From NCBI GenBank assembly GCA_024692905.1, contig JAILLY010000102.1, forward strand, positions 186,001-250,000: a DNA stretch of 64,000 nucleotides, given 5' to 3'. The position numbers and the translations under genes were made by a program. The DNA comes from Lachnospiraceae bacterium (GTDB taxonomy: Bacteria > Bacillota > Clostridia > Lachnospirales > Lachnospiraceae). Each line of letters starts with the position of its first letter. The stretch's first letter is position 1. The notes below the pieces were generated by a model. The model was not told the DNA's origin. It worked only from the letters and a program-made list of their open reading frames with translations, and ran no database searches. Positions 26,344-35,013 of this stretch are shown here, piece by piece.

Positions 26344-27711
26344 ATGAAAATGAGACGTGTCGTTTCAATGTTGCTCGCAGGCGTTATGGCATTATCGCTT
26401 ACCGCATGCGGCGGCGGCGCAGCAGCTCCCGCTCCTGCTCCCGAGGCTCCCGCAGCTGAAGAGCCCGCTAAGGAAGAGGCAGCAGCTCCCGCAGAAGAGC
26501 CCGCTGAAGAGGCTCCCGCAGCTGAGGCATCAGCTGAGCCCATCAGCCTTAATATGTGGTGTATAGCTACAGAGAGTGACTCTAACCGTCATTCTTACGA
26601 AGCAGCTATCGCTGATATGCAGGCTGCACATCCCGAGGTAACCTTTACCTGGGAAGCATTTGAGAATGAATCTTACAAGCCGAAGATCAAGGCTGCAGTA
26701 GCTGCTGATGATCTTCCGGACATCTTCTTTACATGGTCTTGCGCATTCCTCGGCGACTTCGTTGCAGCCGGCAAGGTTAAATGCCTCGATGATGTATACC
26801 AGAACTACAAGGATGAGCTTCCCGAGGTTATGCTTGGCAACTCAACCTACGACGGAAAGCATTACGGTGTTCCGCTTACGATGAACATTGTAGGTCTTTT
26901 CGCTAACATGGATCTTCTTAAGGAAGCTGGCTACGATGAGATCCCCGGAACATACGATGATTTCATCAAGTGCTGTGACGATCTTAAGGCTAAGGGCATC
27001 ACTCCTTTCGGATGTGCTGGTAAGGAGACCTGGTGCGTAACCGAGTATCTTGAGTCCATCATCGAGAAGTCGATCGGTGCTGAAGAGCTCAACAACGTAT
27101 TTGTAAACGGCGCTACCTGGAATAATGAAGGTATCGCAAAGGCTGTTGATACCTTCCAGGAAATGATCAAGAAGGAATACTTCGATCCCGCTGGTATCGG
27201 TCTTACCAATGACGAAGTTAAGGCTAACTTCATGGCAGGCAAGTATGCGTTCTACATGAACGGTACATGGAACTGCGCTGACTTTGCAGCAAACGATGAC
27301 TTCAAGGATAAGGTTAAGGTTGCAGAGTTCCCGGTTATCGATTCTTCCAAGTCTAAGCTTGGTCAGCTCATCGGTGGTCCTTCAGATACTCTTGCAGTAT
27401 CAGCTTCATCACCCAACGCTGACAGGGCAGCTGAGTACGCTATGGAACTCGGTAAGCTGATCTGCCATTACGGATACCTTGATGGTTGCGGACTTCCCGC
27501 TTGGACGCCTTACGGTGACACGAGTGCAGTTAATCCTCTTACCCAGGCTGTATCTGAGATCTGCGCTAACGCTGACACCTACGTTCTCTTCGGTGATACC
27601 GCTATGAGCGCTGAGGATGCTCAGGTTTACCTTGACTATGTTGCTCAGGTTTACGGTTCTGCTATCGACGGTGCAGGCTTCATTGAAGGTCTTGCAGGCG
27701 ATTTAAGGTAA
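26344..27711 (+). CDS. Sugar ABC transporter substrate-binding lipoprotein (family 1)
   Basis: A 455-residue extracytoplasmic solute-binding protein of the MalE/UgpB type. The lipobox is LTAC (Cys22), followed by a 40-residue Ala/Pro/Glu-rich tether (23-62), then the binding domain starting at ISLNMWC. DLPDIFFTW and FMAGKYAFYMNG are typical segments. Perfect AAGGAGG lies seven bases before the ATG, and codon use is enriched in GCT/GCA compared with neighbours, both consistent with very high expression. The permease genes follow. Ligand is unknown; the nearby GH5 hints at beta-linked oligosaccharides. Confidence 0.93.
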   Translation: MKMRRVVSMLLAGVMALSLTACGGGAAAPAPAPEAPAAEEPAKEEAAAPAEEPAEEAPAAEASAEPISLNMWCIATESDSNRHSYEAAIADMQAAHPEVTFTWEAFENESYKPKIKAAVAADDLPDIFFTWSCAFLGDFVAAGKVKCLDDVYQNYKDELPEVMLGNSTYDGKHYGVPLTMNIVGLFANMDLLKEAGYDEIPGTYDDFIKCCDDLKAKGITPFGCAGKETWCVTEYLESIIEKSIGAEELNNVFVNGATWNNEGIAKAVDTFQEMIKKEYFDPAGIGLTNDEVKANFMAGKYAFYMNGTWNCADFAANDDFKDKVKVAEFPVIDSSKSKLGQLIGGPSDTLAVSASSPNADRAAEYAMELGKLICHYGYLDGCGLPAWTPYGDTSAVNPLTQAVSEICANADTYVLFGDTAMSAEDAQVYLDYVAQVYGSAIDGAGFIEGLAGDLR

Positions 27712-27721
27712 TGATCTTTAC

Positions 27722-27754
27722 CCCTTCCCATGTGCCCCGTGCACATGGGAAGGG
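27722..27754 (+). terminator. Strong intra-operon hairpin after the binding-protein gene (partial terminator or stabiliser)
   Basis: A perfect 14-base-pair stem (27722-27735 with 27741-27754) encloses a CCCGT loop and is followed only by ATTTTG. Such structures after binding-protein genes lower transcription into the permease genes and shield the upstream message, giving more binding protein than permease. The short T-run suggests read-through. Confidence 0.7.
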
Positions 27755-27782
27755 ATTTTGTTAATACGGGAAGGTATTTGAT

Positions 27783-28709
27783 ATGGCTGATAATAATTCA
27801 AACCAGAACGCTGCAAATAAAAAGATTAAGAACGCCGGCTTCAGAAAAGGATTGGATATTTTCCTATTCCTGCTTCCGGCGATATTGCTTTTTGTCGGTA
27901 TACTGATCGCACCCATTGCGGTTTCGCTCTACAGGAGTTTCCAGAAATGGGACGGTTTCCAGCCCGGCGTATTTATTGGCATCAAGAATTACCGCGATCT
28001 TTTCTTCAGCGGATCCGTCCATTTTGTTCCGGCACTTAAGAATGCGCTTATAATTGCTTTCTTCTCAGTGTTCGTACAGCTTCCGTTCTCGCTTTTGCTG
28101 GCTCTGCTTTTAGGACGTAAATACAAGGGAGAGAGGTTCTTCCTGACTGTATACTTTATGCCCGTACTGATCTCCACGGTTGTTATAGGTCAGTTATGGT
28201 TAAAGATATATAATCCTGATTACGGTATCTTAAACAGAGTACTCGGAGCAGTCGGGCTCAGCAACTGGCAGCATATATGGGTGGGTGATCCGAAGACGGC
28301 TCTCGGTGCGGTAGTTGTGCCTACGATATGGCAGTATATCGGGTATCACATGCTCCTTATGTATGCGGGGGTAAAGGGCGTTTCTTCGGACCTTCGTGAA
28401 GCGGCCATGCTTGACGGAGCGACCAACTGGCAGGTTGACCGTTATGTTGTCATTCCCGTTATCAAGCCCATCATAAGGACCAGCGTCATATTTGCCGTGA
28501 CCGGTTCACTGAAGAGTTATGACCTTGTCCGCATCATAACAAATGCCGGTCCCACGCATAAGACGGAGGTTCCGTCAACGCTCCTTGAAGATATGCTGTT
28601 CTTAAGGAACAAATACGGAATGGGAAGTACGATATCAGTCATGCTGATAATACTGTGCTTCGCGTTTGCGCTGGCAATTACGGCTATATTTAAGGAAAAA
28701 GGCGAATAG
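27783..28709 (+). CDS. Sugar ABC transporter permease 1 (MalF/UgpA type)
   Basis: A 308-residue integral membrane permease with about six hydrophobic segments (starting at FLFLLPAILLFVGILIAP). The EAA loop contacting the ATPase is EAAMLDGATNWQ near residue 209. A cytoplasmic Asn/Lys-rich N-terminus precedes the first segment. No ATP-binding subunit is encoded in the cluster, so a shared MsmK/UgpC-type ATPase elsewhere in the genome is expected. The RBS is weak (GGGAAGG), in line with lower expression than the binding protein. Confidence 0.92.
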   Translation: MADNNSNQNAANKKIKNAGFRKGLDIFLFLLPAILLFVGILIAPIAVSLYRSFQKWDGFQPGVFIGIKNYRDLFFSGSVHFVPALKNALIIAFFSVFVQLPFSLLLALLLGRKYKGERFFLTVYFMPVLISTVVIGQLWLKIYNPDYGILNRVLGAVGLSNWQHIWVGDPKTALGAVVVPTIWQYIGYHMLLMYAGVKGVSSDLREAAMLDGATNWQVDRYVVIPVIKPIIRTSVIFAVTGSLKSYDLVRIITNAGPTHKTEVPSTLLEDMLFLRNKYGMGSTISVMLIILCFAFALAITAIFKEKGE

Positions 28710-28722
28710 GAGGATATACAAG

Positions 28723-29580
28723 GTGCAGTTAGAAGAACGTTATACGATCAAAAAATCAAACCCGGTTGTAAAGGTGCTTGTATATATCCTTCTCGTTATA
28801 TGGGCTTTTATCAACATATTCCCCATATACTTCATGTTCACTTTTTCGTTTAAGTCAAATGAGGAGATATTCGGCGCCAATGTAATAGGACTTCCGCATA
28901 AATGGCTGTGGTCCAACTATGTATCTGCAATGAATACAGGTAATATGGGCCGTTACTTTGTAAACAGTGTCCTTGTTACCACGATATCGATATTTATCTC
29001 GCTTGCAGCTGCCATGATGGCAACATATGCGCTCACACGTATCAAATGGTGGGGAGCAGGGATAACCAATGCATTCTTCATGCTTGGTCTTACGATCCCC
29101 CTGCAGGCATCGATAGTTCCGATATATGTATTATTATCAAAGCTTCACTGGCTCAGTCATTATTCCACGCTGATCGTTCCGTATTCGGCATTTACTCTTT
29201 CGATGTCGATACTGATCTGTACGGGATTTATGGTGGATATCCCTTACGATCTGGATGAGGCGGCAAGGATAGACGGATGCGGATTATGGGCCACCTTCGG
29301 CAGGATAATAGTTCCGCTCCTTAAACCCGCATATGCAACTATCGGTATCTACGCATTCCTTCAGTGCTGGAATGAGTTCATGTTTGCGAATGTTTTCATT
29401 TCCGATGCGGAACACAGAACGCTTCCCGTTGGTATAAAGGCTCTTTCGGGTGCATATACCACTGACTGGGGTCCCATCGGCGCAGCTTTGGTCATAGCAA
29501 CATTCCCTACATTGATCGTTTATATCTTCCTGTGCAGGAAGATCCAGGATTCCTTTATCGCCGGCGCGGTAAAGGGCTGA
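28723..29580 (+). CDS. Sugar ABC transporter permease 2 (MalG/UgpE type)
   Basis: A 285-residue partner permease with six membrane segments and the EAA loop DEAARIDGCGLW near residue 185. I chose GTG 28723, which has AGGAGG nine bases upstream and gives a typical length; the frame is open to 28666 inside the upstream gene. Ends before a strong terminator. Confidence 0.92.
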   Translation: MQLEERYTIKKSNPVVKVLVYILLVIWAFINIFPIYFMFTFSFKSNEEIFGANVIGLPHKWLWSNYVSAMNTGNMGRYFVNSVLVTTISIFISLAAAMMATYALTRIKWWGAGITNAFFMLGLTIPLQASIVPIYVLLSKLHWLSHYSTLIVPYSAFTLSMSILICTGFMVDIPYDLDEAARIDGCGLWATFGRIIVPLLKPAYATIGIYAFLQCWNEFMFANVFISDAEHRTLPVGIKALSGAYTTDWGPIGAALVIATFPTLIVYIFLCRKIQDSFIAGAVKG

Positions 29581-29594
29581 TATACGGTTATAAC

Positions 29595-29625
29595 GGGCCC
29601 GCCATATGGCGGGCTCTTTTCTTTT
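29595..29625 (+). terminator. Rho-independent terminator of the sugar ABC operon
   Basis: GCCCGCC (29597-29603) pairs with GGCGGGC (29608-29614) around ATAT, extended by a G-T and a G-C pair (29595-29596 with 29615-29616). TTTTCTTTT follows. It separates the transporter from the sensor kinase gene. Confidence 0.88.
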
Positions 29626-29652
29626 GCCTAAAATCAAAAAAAATGATATTAT
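29624..29652 (+). promoter_or_regulatory. Predicted promoter of the sensor kinase gene
   Basis: TTGCCT (29624-29629) is followed after 17 bases by TATTAT (29647-29652). The expected start point is 29659-29660, which coincides with the ATG at 29660, so the mRNA might lack a leader. Confidence 0.45.
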
Positions 29653-29659
29653 GGTTCAC

Positions 29660-31444
29660 ATGAAGCACAGGACGAAAGCACCTAAGGCCGATTACGGTAA
29701 CACCAGATTCAGGTCGCTGTCGGGAAGCCTCAAAAGGGTATTCGCGGGGACCTTTTTTGTAGTTATCATATCATTCCTTGTTTCCATGTATCTTATAAGC
29801 GAGAGAGAACGAAGAGATTATGCCATGAGAGATGCGGGGAGCGCACTTATGACATTATCCGCGTCAATAAGCTCAAGTATCAGCAATTACACGGAGATAT
29901 CAAGGCTTATCATGACGGAGGACCGTCTGACAACTTTCCTTAAGGCGGATTCCGATTCGGTATCCCAGAGTATGATCAATGATGCGAGGTTCGGCATAAT
30001 GGAGATACTGAACGTTAAAGAGGGCGTTGATGCCGTATTTGTATTCAGGGAGGATTATATAGTTGCGGCGACTGACCGTGTTTCATATGAATATGATCAT
30101 GAGCTGCTTGAAAAATATTCATGGAAGAAGGATATATACGAAGCGAGGGGGAAGGCTGTGGTCTCCCTTAACAATAATAACGTTGCTTTAAAGAAAGACA
30201 AAACCCCGGTGGTTACGATCGGAAGGGCCGTATATGATATATATACACAGAAAAGGACGGGTATTCTCCTTATGGACATATCCCCCGAGGTATTTACAAA
30301 GATACTGAATCAGCAGAACTATACAAACATCTGTATCCTTGGCACGGACGGAACATATATAGCGGGGAAGAAGGAATACGAAAAGTATTATTCTTCGGAT
30401 CCCGGGCAGGGAGATATTAGATACAGCAGTATAGATACCGGTCACGGAAATGAACTTGTTGCGGCAACAAGGATAGAAGGACTGCCGATCGTTCTTATAA
30501 GGGTTTCGCCGTTCGGTACCGAAGGTATACCTTACAGCATCATATATGTACTAATGGTACTTTTGTTTATTTTTATTATCACGACCTTATATATAGGGGC
30601 ATATATAGCACGGAATATAACATCTCCGATCTTAAAACTTTCAAAGGAAATGGAAAAGAACAAGAGAAGCGGAGAACTAAGGAAGATAGATGCCAATCTC
30701 CAATACAGTGAGCTGAATCTCTTAAAGGGTGATTATAACAGCATGATAGATCATGTGAACGAACTGATAGACACCCTTGTGAACAAGGAAAAGACATTGA
30801 GAAAATCGGAACTGCGTGTATTAAACGAGCAGATCAAGCCGCATTTTCTGTACAATTCACTTGAAACGATAGGTTTTCTTGCACTTGATTCAGGGGCTGA
30901 TAACGTGCATTATGCACTTGAGACTCTCGGAAGTTTTTACAGGAATTTCTTAAGCAAGGGAGACCGTGTAATACGTCTTTCAAAAGAGATAAGCATAGTT
31001 AAGGATTATCTTTCATTGCAGAAACTCAGATATGGGGATATCATAGAAGATGAATATGATATAGATGATGATACATATGATTTCATGGTTCCAAAGCTGA
31101 TCCTCCAGCCTCTCGTTGAGAACAGTATCTATCACGGGATAAGACTTAAGGGCGAAAAGGGCATTATAAGGATATCGGCACATCTTTCCGATCATACGCT
31201 TAAGCTTACCGTACGTGATACCGGTGTCGGGATGAGTAATGAGCAGATCGAGAAGATCCTTACAAAATCCGCCCCTGATACCGATGAGGAGGGGAGCAGT
31301 TTCGGATTATGGGGGACGATCGAAAGGATCAGGATGTATTGTGATGATGAGGATGTTGTTTCCATCGTCAGTGAACCCGGGGAGTATATGGAGATATCCT
31401 TCACGATCAGGGCCGCCACTCATACAGACAGGATGGATGAATAG
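29660..31444 (+). CDS. YesM-type sensor histidine kinase
   Basis: A 594-residue membrane sensor. One membrane segment (about residues 25-45) and a second (about 290-315) bracket an extracellular sensing domain of about 240 residues. A HAMP-like linker (ARNITSPILKLSKEM) follows. The phospho-His lies in QIKPHFLYNSLE at His395, and the ATPase domain has the N-box LVENSIYHG and DTGVGMS. No Shine-Dalgarno is visible; ATG 29651 is an alternative start, and earlier ATGs fall inside the terminator. It probably senses carbohydrate and signals to the AraC-type regulator that follows directly. Confidence 0.88.
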   Translation: MKHRTKAPKADYGNTRFRSLSGSLKRVFAGTFFVVIISFLVSMYLISERERRDYAMRDAGSALMTLSASISSSISNYTEISRLIMTEDRLTTFLKADSDSVSQSMINDARFGIMEILNVKEGVDAVFVFREDYIVAATDRVSYEYDHELLEKYSWKKDIYEARGKAVVSLNNNNVALKKDKTPVVTIGRAVYDIYTQKRTGILLMDISPEVFTKILNQQNYTNICILGTDGTYIAGKKEYEKYYSSDPGQGDIRYSSIDTGHGNELVAATRIEGLPIVLIRVSPFGTEGIPYSIIYVLMVLLFIFIITTLYIGAYIARNITSPILKLSKEMEKNKRSGELRKIDANLQYSELNLLKGDYNSMIDHVNELIDTLVNKEKTLRKSELRVLNEQIKPHFLYNSLETIGFLALDSGADNVHYALETLGSFYRNFLSKGDRVIRLSKEISIVKDYLSLQKLRYGDIIEDEYDIDDDTYDFMVPKLILQPLVENSIYHGIRLKGEKGIIRISAHLSDHTLKLTVRDTGVGMSNEQIEKILTKSAPDTDEEGSSFGLWGTIERIRMYCDDEDVVSIVSEPGEYMEISFTIRAATHTDRMDE

Positions 31445-32203
31445 ATGAAAAGATCATACAGAGTCATGATAATAGATGATGAAGAATCAGCCCGCAAGCT
31501 TCTTCGTGCACTCGTAAACTGGGATGAGATAGGCATGGAAGTCGTCGGTGAAGCCGCAAGCGGCATTGAAGCGATCAATGTTATCGATGAACTTAAACCG
31601 GATATTGTTTTTGTTGATATCTCCATGCCCTTTATGAACGGTATCGAATTTACCGAGGTTGCAACCGAACGCTATCCGAACCTTGTCATAATCATCATGA
31701 CCGCAATAGACCAGTTTGAATATGCCCGTAAATGCGTAAGCCTCCCCGTGTTTGAATATATGCTCAAACCGATGGTGAGGGCTGAGGTCCTCAAGACCTT
31801 AAAACGCGCGGGGGAAAAGCTCGATAAGAACCGTGTGGCGTATATTGAGGCCGAGGAAGAGGCTGAGTATACCATTTCCGAAAACGATACGGTTGAAGTG
31901 ATAAGGAAATACATAGAGGATAATTTTACCGACCCCAAGTTAAACCTTGCGTTTGCCGCACAGCATTTCGGCTTCAGTTCTAGCTATCTTTCAAGAAAGT
32001 TCAAACAGGAGACCGGTAAGAATTTCGTTGAGTATTTAACCGAACTGAGGATGAAAAAGGCCATAAAACTTGCCTCGGAAGGAGTTAAGATGTTTCGGAC
32101 CTCTTCGGAGGTGGGGATACCGGACCCCAATTATTTCGGGAGATGTTTCAAGAAATATACAGGCATGAGTTATTCGGAATATACAGCAAAAGAAAACGAC
32201 TGA
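31445..32203 (+). CDS. YesN-type response regulator with AraC DNA-binding domain
   Basis: A 252-residue regulator. The receiver spans 1-120 with Asp58 in VFVDISMP and Lys in MLKPMV. A short linker (125-150) leads to two AraC helix-turn-helix motifs (150-250, with FSSSYLSRKFKQETG and YFGRCFKKYTG). It lacks the long middle region of most YesN proteins, which usually exceed 400 residues. It starts right after the kinase stop and probably controls the upstream transporter and downstream GH5 genes. Confidence 0.9.
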   Translation: MKRSYRVMIIDDEESARKLLRALVNWDEIGMEVVGEAASGIEAINVIDELKPDIVFVDISMPFMNGIEFTEVATERYPNLVIIIMTAIDQFEYARKCVSLPVFEYMLKPMVRAEVLKTLKRAGEKLDKNRVAYIEAEEEAEYTISENDTVEVIRKYIEDNFTDPKLNLAFAAQHFGFSSSYLSRKFKQETGKNFVEYLTELRMKKAIKLASEGVKMFRTSSEVGIPDPNYFGRCFKKYTGMSYSEYTAKEND

Positions 32204-32224
32204 TCGGATCGGTCCGGAGGTAAT

Positions 32225-33166
32225 ATGGGCACAAAATACGATAAATACGGAGCACTTCATGTAAATGCAGCAGGCAGGCTCGTTGACAGAAACGGAACAG
32301 CCGTAGTACTGCGCGGATTTTCCACGCACGGACTGTCCTGGTATCCGCAATATGTGAACAGGGATTTTTTCGCTTTCATGAGTGAAAAATGGAATGCCGA
32401 CGTCATCAGGCTCGCAATGTATACGGACGAGAAGGATGGATACTGCGTCGGAGATGATGCCAATAAGGCAAGGCTTCTTGAGGTAATAGACAGGGGAGTG
32501 AAGGCCGCAACCGAAGTCGGGCTGTATGTGGTGATAGACTGGCATATACTCCATGACAATAATCCTCTTATGCACAAGGATGAGGCCCTTGCATTTTTTG
32601 ATCTTATAGCGAAGAAATACCATGCGTACGGAAATGTTTTTTATGAGATATGCAATGAGCCAAACGGTGACTGTACGTGGAAGGATATAAAGGAATATGC
32701 TCAGGCCGTGATACCGGTCATAAGAAAACATGACAAATATGCCGTCATACTCTGCGGGACTCCGCACTGGTCCCAGAATATTGAAGATGCAGTGGCCGAT
32801 CCGATAACGATCGATGATAATCTTATGTATGTTTTCCATTTTTATGCCGATACGCACAGGAAGGAATTCAGAGACAGGTTTGAGGCCGTTGCAGGGAAGG
32901 GGCTTCCTTTGTTCATATCCGAATTCGGATGCTGTGATGCGAGCGGGAATTATTCGAATAATTTTGAGGAGTCATCCGGTTGGCTTTCACTGGCTGACAA
33001 ATATGATGTCAGCCGCATCATGTGGAATATTTCAAACCGCGATGAAACAAGCGCTTCATTTGTTCCGGGATGTACAAAGATTTCCGGGTTTGAAGATGAA
33101 GACCTTAATGAAGGCTGCAGATGGTTCGTTGGTATTCTTGCGGGTGATCCTGCCAAACGGGACTGA
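32225..33166 (+). CDS. Cytosolic glycoside hydrolase family 5 (cellulase-like)
   Basis: The 313-residue enzyme is a single GH5 catalytic domain. The acid/base is Glu145 in ICNEPN and the nucleophile Glu233 in ISEFGC, with RGFSTHG near residue 30 and VFHFYADTH near 204. There is no signal peptide, membrane segment or binding module, so it should act inside the cell on short oligosaccharides brought in by a transporter. Its place behind the two-component pair and near the sugar importer supports this. GGAGG lies five bases before the ATG. Whether it prefers gluco- or manno-oligosaccharides is open. Confidence 0.87.
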   Translation: MGTKYDKYGALHVNAAGRLVDRNGTAVVLRGFSTHGLSWYPQYVNRDFFAFMSEKWNADVIRLAMYTDEKDGYCVGDDANKARLLEVIDRGVKAATEVGLYVVIDWHILHDNNPLMHKDEALAFFDLIAKKYHAYGNVFYEICNEPNGDCTWKDIKEYAQAVIPVIRKHDKYAVILCGTPHWSQNIEDAVADPITIDDNLMYVFHFYADTHRKEFRDRFEAVAGKGLPLFISEFGCCDASGNYSNNFEESSGWLSLADKYDVSRIMWNISNRDETSASFVPGCTKISGFEDEDLNEGCRWFVGILAGDPAKRD

Positions 33167-33167
33167 A

Positions 33168-34979
33168 ATGGGAACAGAAAATAAGGCAAGGATAAATCGT
33201 TTAAGAAACGAAATGAAAAAATGTGGTGCAGACTGCTGCATGGTCTTTACTTCTGATGAGCACTGCAGTGAATACACAGATCCACACTATAGGTTCAGGG
33301 AGTATCTTTCGGGCTTTACCGGTTCCGCAGGAACACTGATAGTAACGGCTGATGATGCCGGTCTGTGGACGGACGGAAGGTATTTTCTTCAGGCTGAAAA
33401 TGAGCTTAAGGGTTCGGGGATCAGGCTTTTTAAGACCGGCGAGGAGGGAGTTCTTTCGCCGGAAAGATATATTGAAGAATTTGCACGTAAGGCATCCGAA
33501 ACGGGTGCCCGTATCACAATCGGTACCGATCTTAAACTCATTTCGTCTCTTATGTTCCGGCGTATTGACGATATATGCGTAAAATACGGATGTTCCGTAA
33601 AGGATATCGATCTTGCCTCAATAGCTTGGGATGAGCGCCCCAAAGAGATGCGCAAGCCCGTATACGGGCTTGAAATTTCCGTGTCCGGAAGGGACATAAA
33701 CGAGAAGATGACCGATCTTTTGGCGCGCCTTGACTCCCTAAAAGCAGATGCTGTCATTTTATCGGATCTTTCCGATGTTATGTGGATGTTCAACATACGC
33801 GGGAGTGATATACCGTATACACCGGTTGCCGTTTCTTACGGCCTTATCGAAAGGGATAATGCGTACCTTTTCATAGATGAAGGCTGTATCGGAGATGATC
33901 TCCTTTGTGAACTGAAAGCCCGCGGTATAACGGTTAAAGGGTATGATTCTTTTGACGGATATGTGAAAAAGATCACAGGCAGGAGCGTGCTTTACGATCC
34001 GAATACCCTGAATGCACATGTTTTAAGGCTCCTTGAAGGAAAACAGCTGATAAGCCTTCGTTCGCATGAATATGTACCAAAACATATAAAGAATAAAACC
34101 GAACAAGGCCTGTTCAAATCCTGTCATATAAGTGACGGCCTTGCCATGATCCGTTTTATATACAGGATAAAGAAACTGGCTGCAATGCCGGGCGGACCCG
34201 AAAATGAATATGAAGCCGCCATGATGCTTGATGAGATCAGGATGAATACCCCGGGGTGTACGGGACTTAGCTTTGAAACGATCTCGGCTTATGCTTCAAA
34301 CGGTGCGGTTATCCATTACAGTCCGGATGCCGGTTCAAGCATGGAACTTAAACGAAAAGGCTTTCTGCTTGTTGATTCCGGAGGCCATTACATGGGCGCT
34401 ACCACCGACGTTACACGGACCATTGCGCTGGGGCCTCTGAGTGATGAAATGAAACGCGATTATACTGCGGTGCTTTCAGGGATGCTTGACTTATCCGATG
34501 CCGTATTCCTTGAGGGAGTCAGGGGAGATAATCTGGATATCCTGGCCAGAAGACCCATATGGGCCATATATACGGATTACAGGCATGGGACGGGACACGG
34601 TGTAGGCGCAGGTCTTTGTGTGCACGAAGGTCCGCAGGCTTTCAGGTACAGATACGGAAAGGACAATATCCAGCCTCCGCTTGAACCGGGGATGATCATA
34701 AGCGATGAACCCGGAATATATCTTACGGGAAAATACGGCATAAGGATAGAAAACCTTCTGCTCTGTGTCGGGAAGATGACAAACGAATGGGGCCGGTTCC
34801 TCGGCTTTGATACCCTGACCATGGTCCCTTACGAAAGAGAAGCGATCGTAAGTGAGCTTCTGACAAAACGTCAGCGCAGGATCATAAATGAATACCACAG
34901 AAATATATATGATCTGTATGAATCCTTACTTGATACGGATGAAAGAGAATGGCTTTTGAAAGTCACTCAGCCCATATAA
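33168..34979 (+). CDS. Xaa-Pro aminopeptidase (M24, long form)
   Basis: A 603-residue metallopeptidase that removes N-terminal residues before proline. Two creatinase-like N-terminal domains (about 5-300, with LWTDGRYFLQAE) precede the M24 catalytic domain. Metal ligands appear as Asp in LVDSGGHY, Asp in TTDVTRT, His in GTGHGVGAG, Glu in SDEPGIY and Glu in RIENLL. A short M24 C-terminal domain closes the protein. I start at ATG 33168, one base after the GH5 stop; the frame is open far upstream but those codons are GH5 in another frame. The RBS is poor, so translation is likely coupled. Confidence 0.92.
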   Translation: MGTENKARINRLRNEMKKCGADCCMVFTSDEHCSEYTDPHYRFREYLSGFTGSAGTLIVTADDAGLWTDGRYFLQAENELKGSGIRLFKTGEEGVLSPERYIEEFARKASETGARITIGTDLKLISSLMFRRIDDICVKYGCSVKDIDLASIAWDERPKEMRKPVYGLEISVSGRDINEKMTDLLARLDSLKADAVILSDLSDVMWMFNIRGSDIPYTPVAVSYGLIERDNAYLFIDEGCIGDDLLCELKARGITVKGYDSFDGYVKKITGRSVLYDPNTLNAHVLRLLEGKQLISLRSHEYVPKHIKNKTEQGLFKSCHISDGLAMIRFIYRIKKLAAMPGGPENEYEAAMMLDEIRMNTPGCTGLSFETISAYASNGAVIHYSPDAGSSMELKRKGFLLVDSGGHYMGATTDVTRTIALGPLSDEMKRDYTAVLSGMLDLSDAVFLEGVRGDNLDILARRPIWAIYTDYRHGTGHGVGAGLCVHEGPQAFRYRYGKDNIQPPLEPGMIISDEPGIYLTGKYGIRIENLLLCVGKMTNEWGRFLGFDTLTMVPYEREAIVSELLTKRQRRIINEYHRNIYDLYESLLDTDEREWLLKVTQPI

Positions 34980-35013
34980 TCCATATTAATGATGTGTTTT
35001 TGCGGAGAAATAT

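Noticed and set aside
26357..26566. Alternative frame and Ala/Pro/Glu repeat in the binding-protein gene
   Set aside because: The repeat is the flexible tether after the lipobox, and the alternative frames are by-products of its biased composition, not a repeat element or gene.
32814..33167. N-terminal extension of the Xaa-Pro aminopeptidase
   Set aside because: The frame is open upstream but overlaps the GH5 coding sequence, whose catalytic residues and family match are clear. The peptidase has normal length from ATG 33168.
34980..35013. Molybdenum cofactor riboswitch before moaA
   Set aside because: Only 34 bases separate moaA from the previous gene, too few for that RNA.
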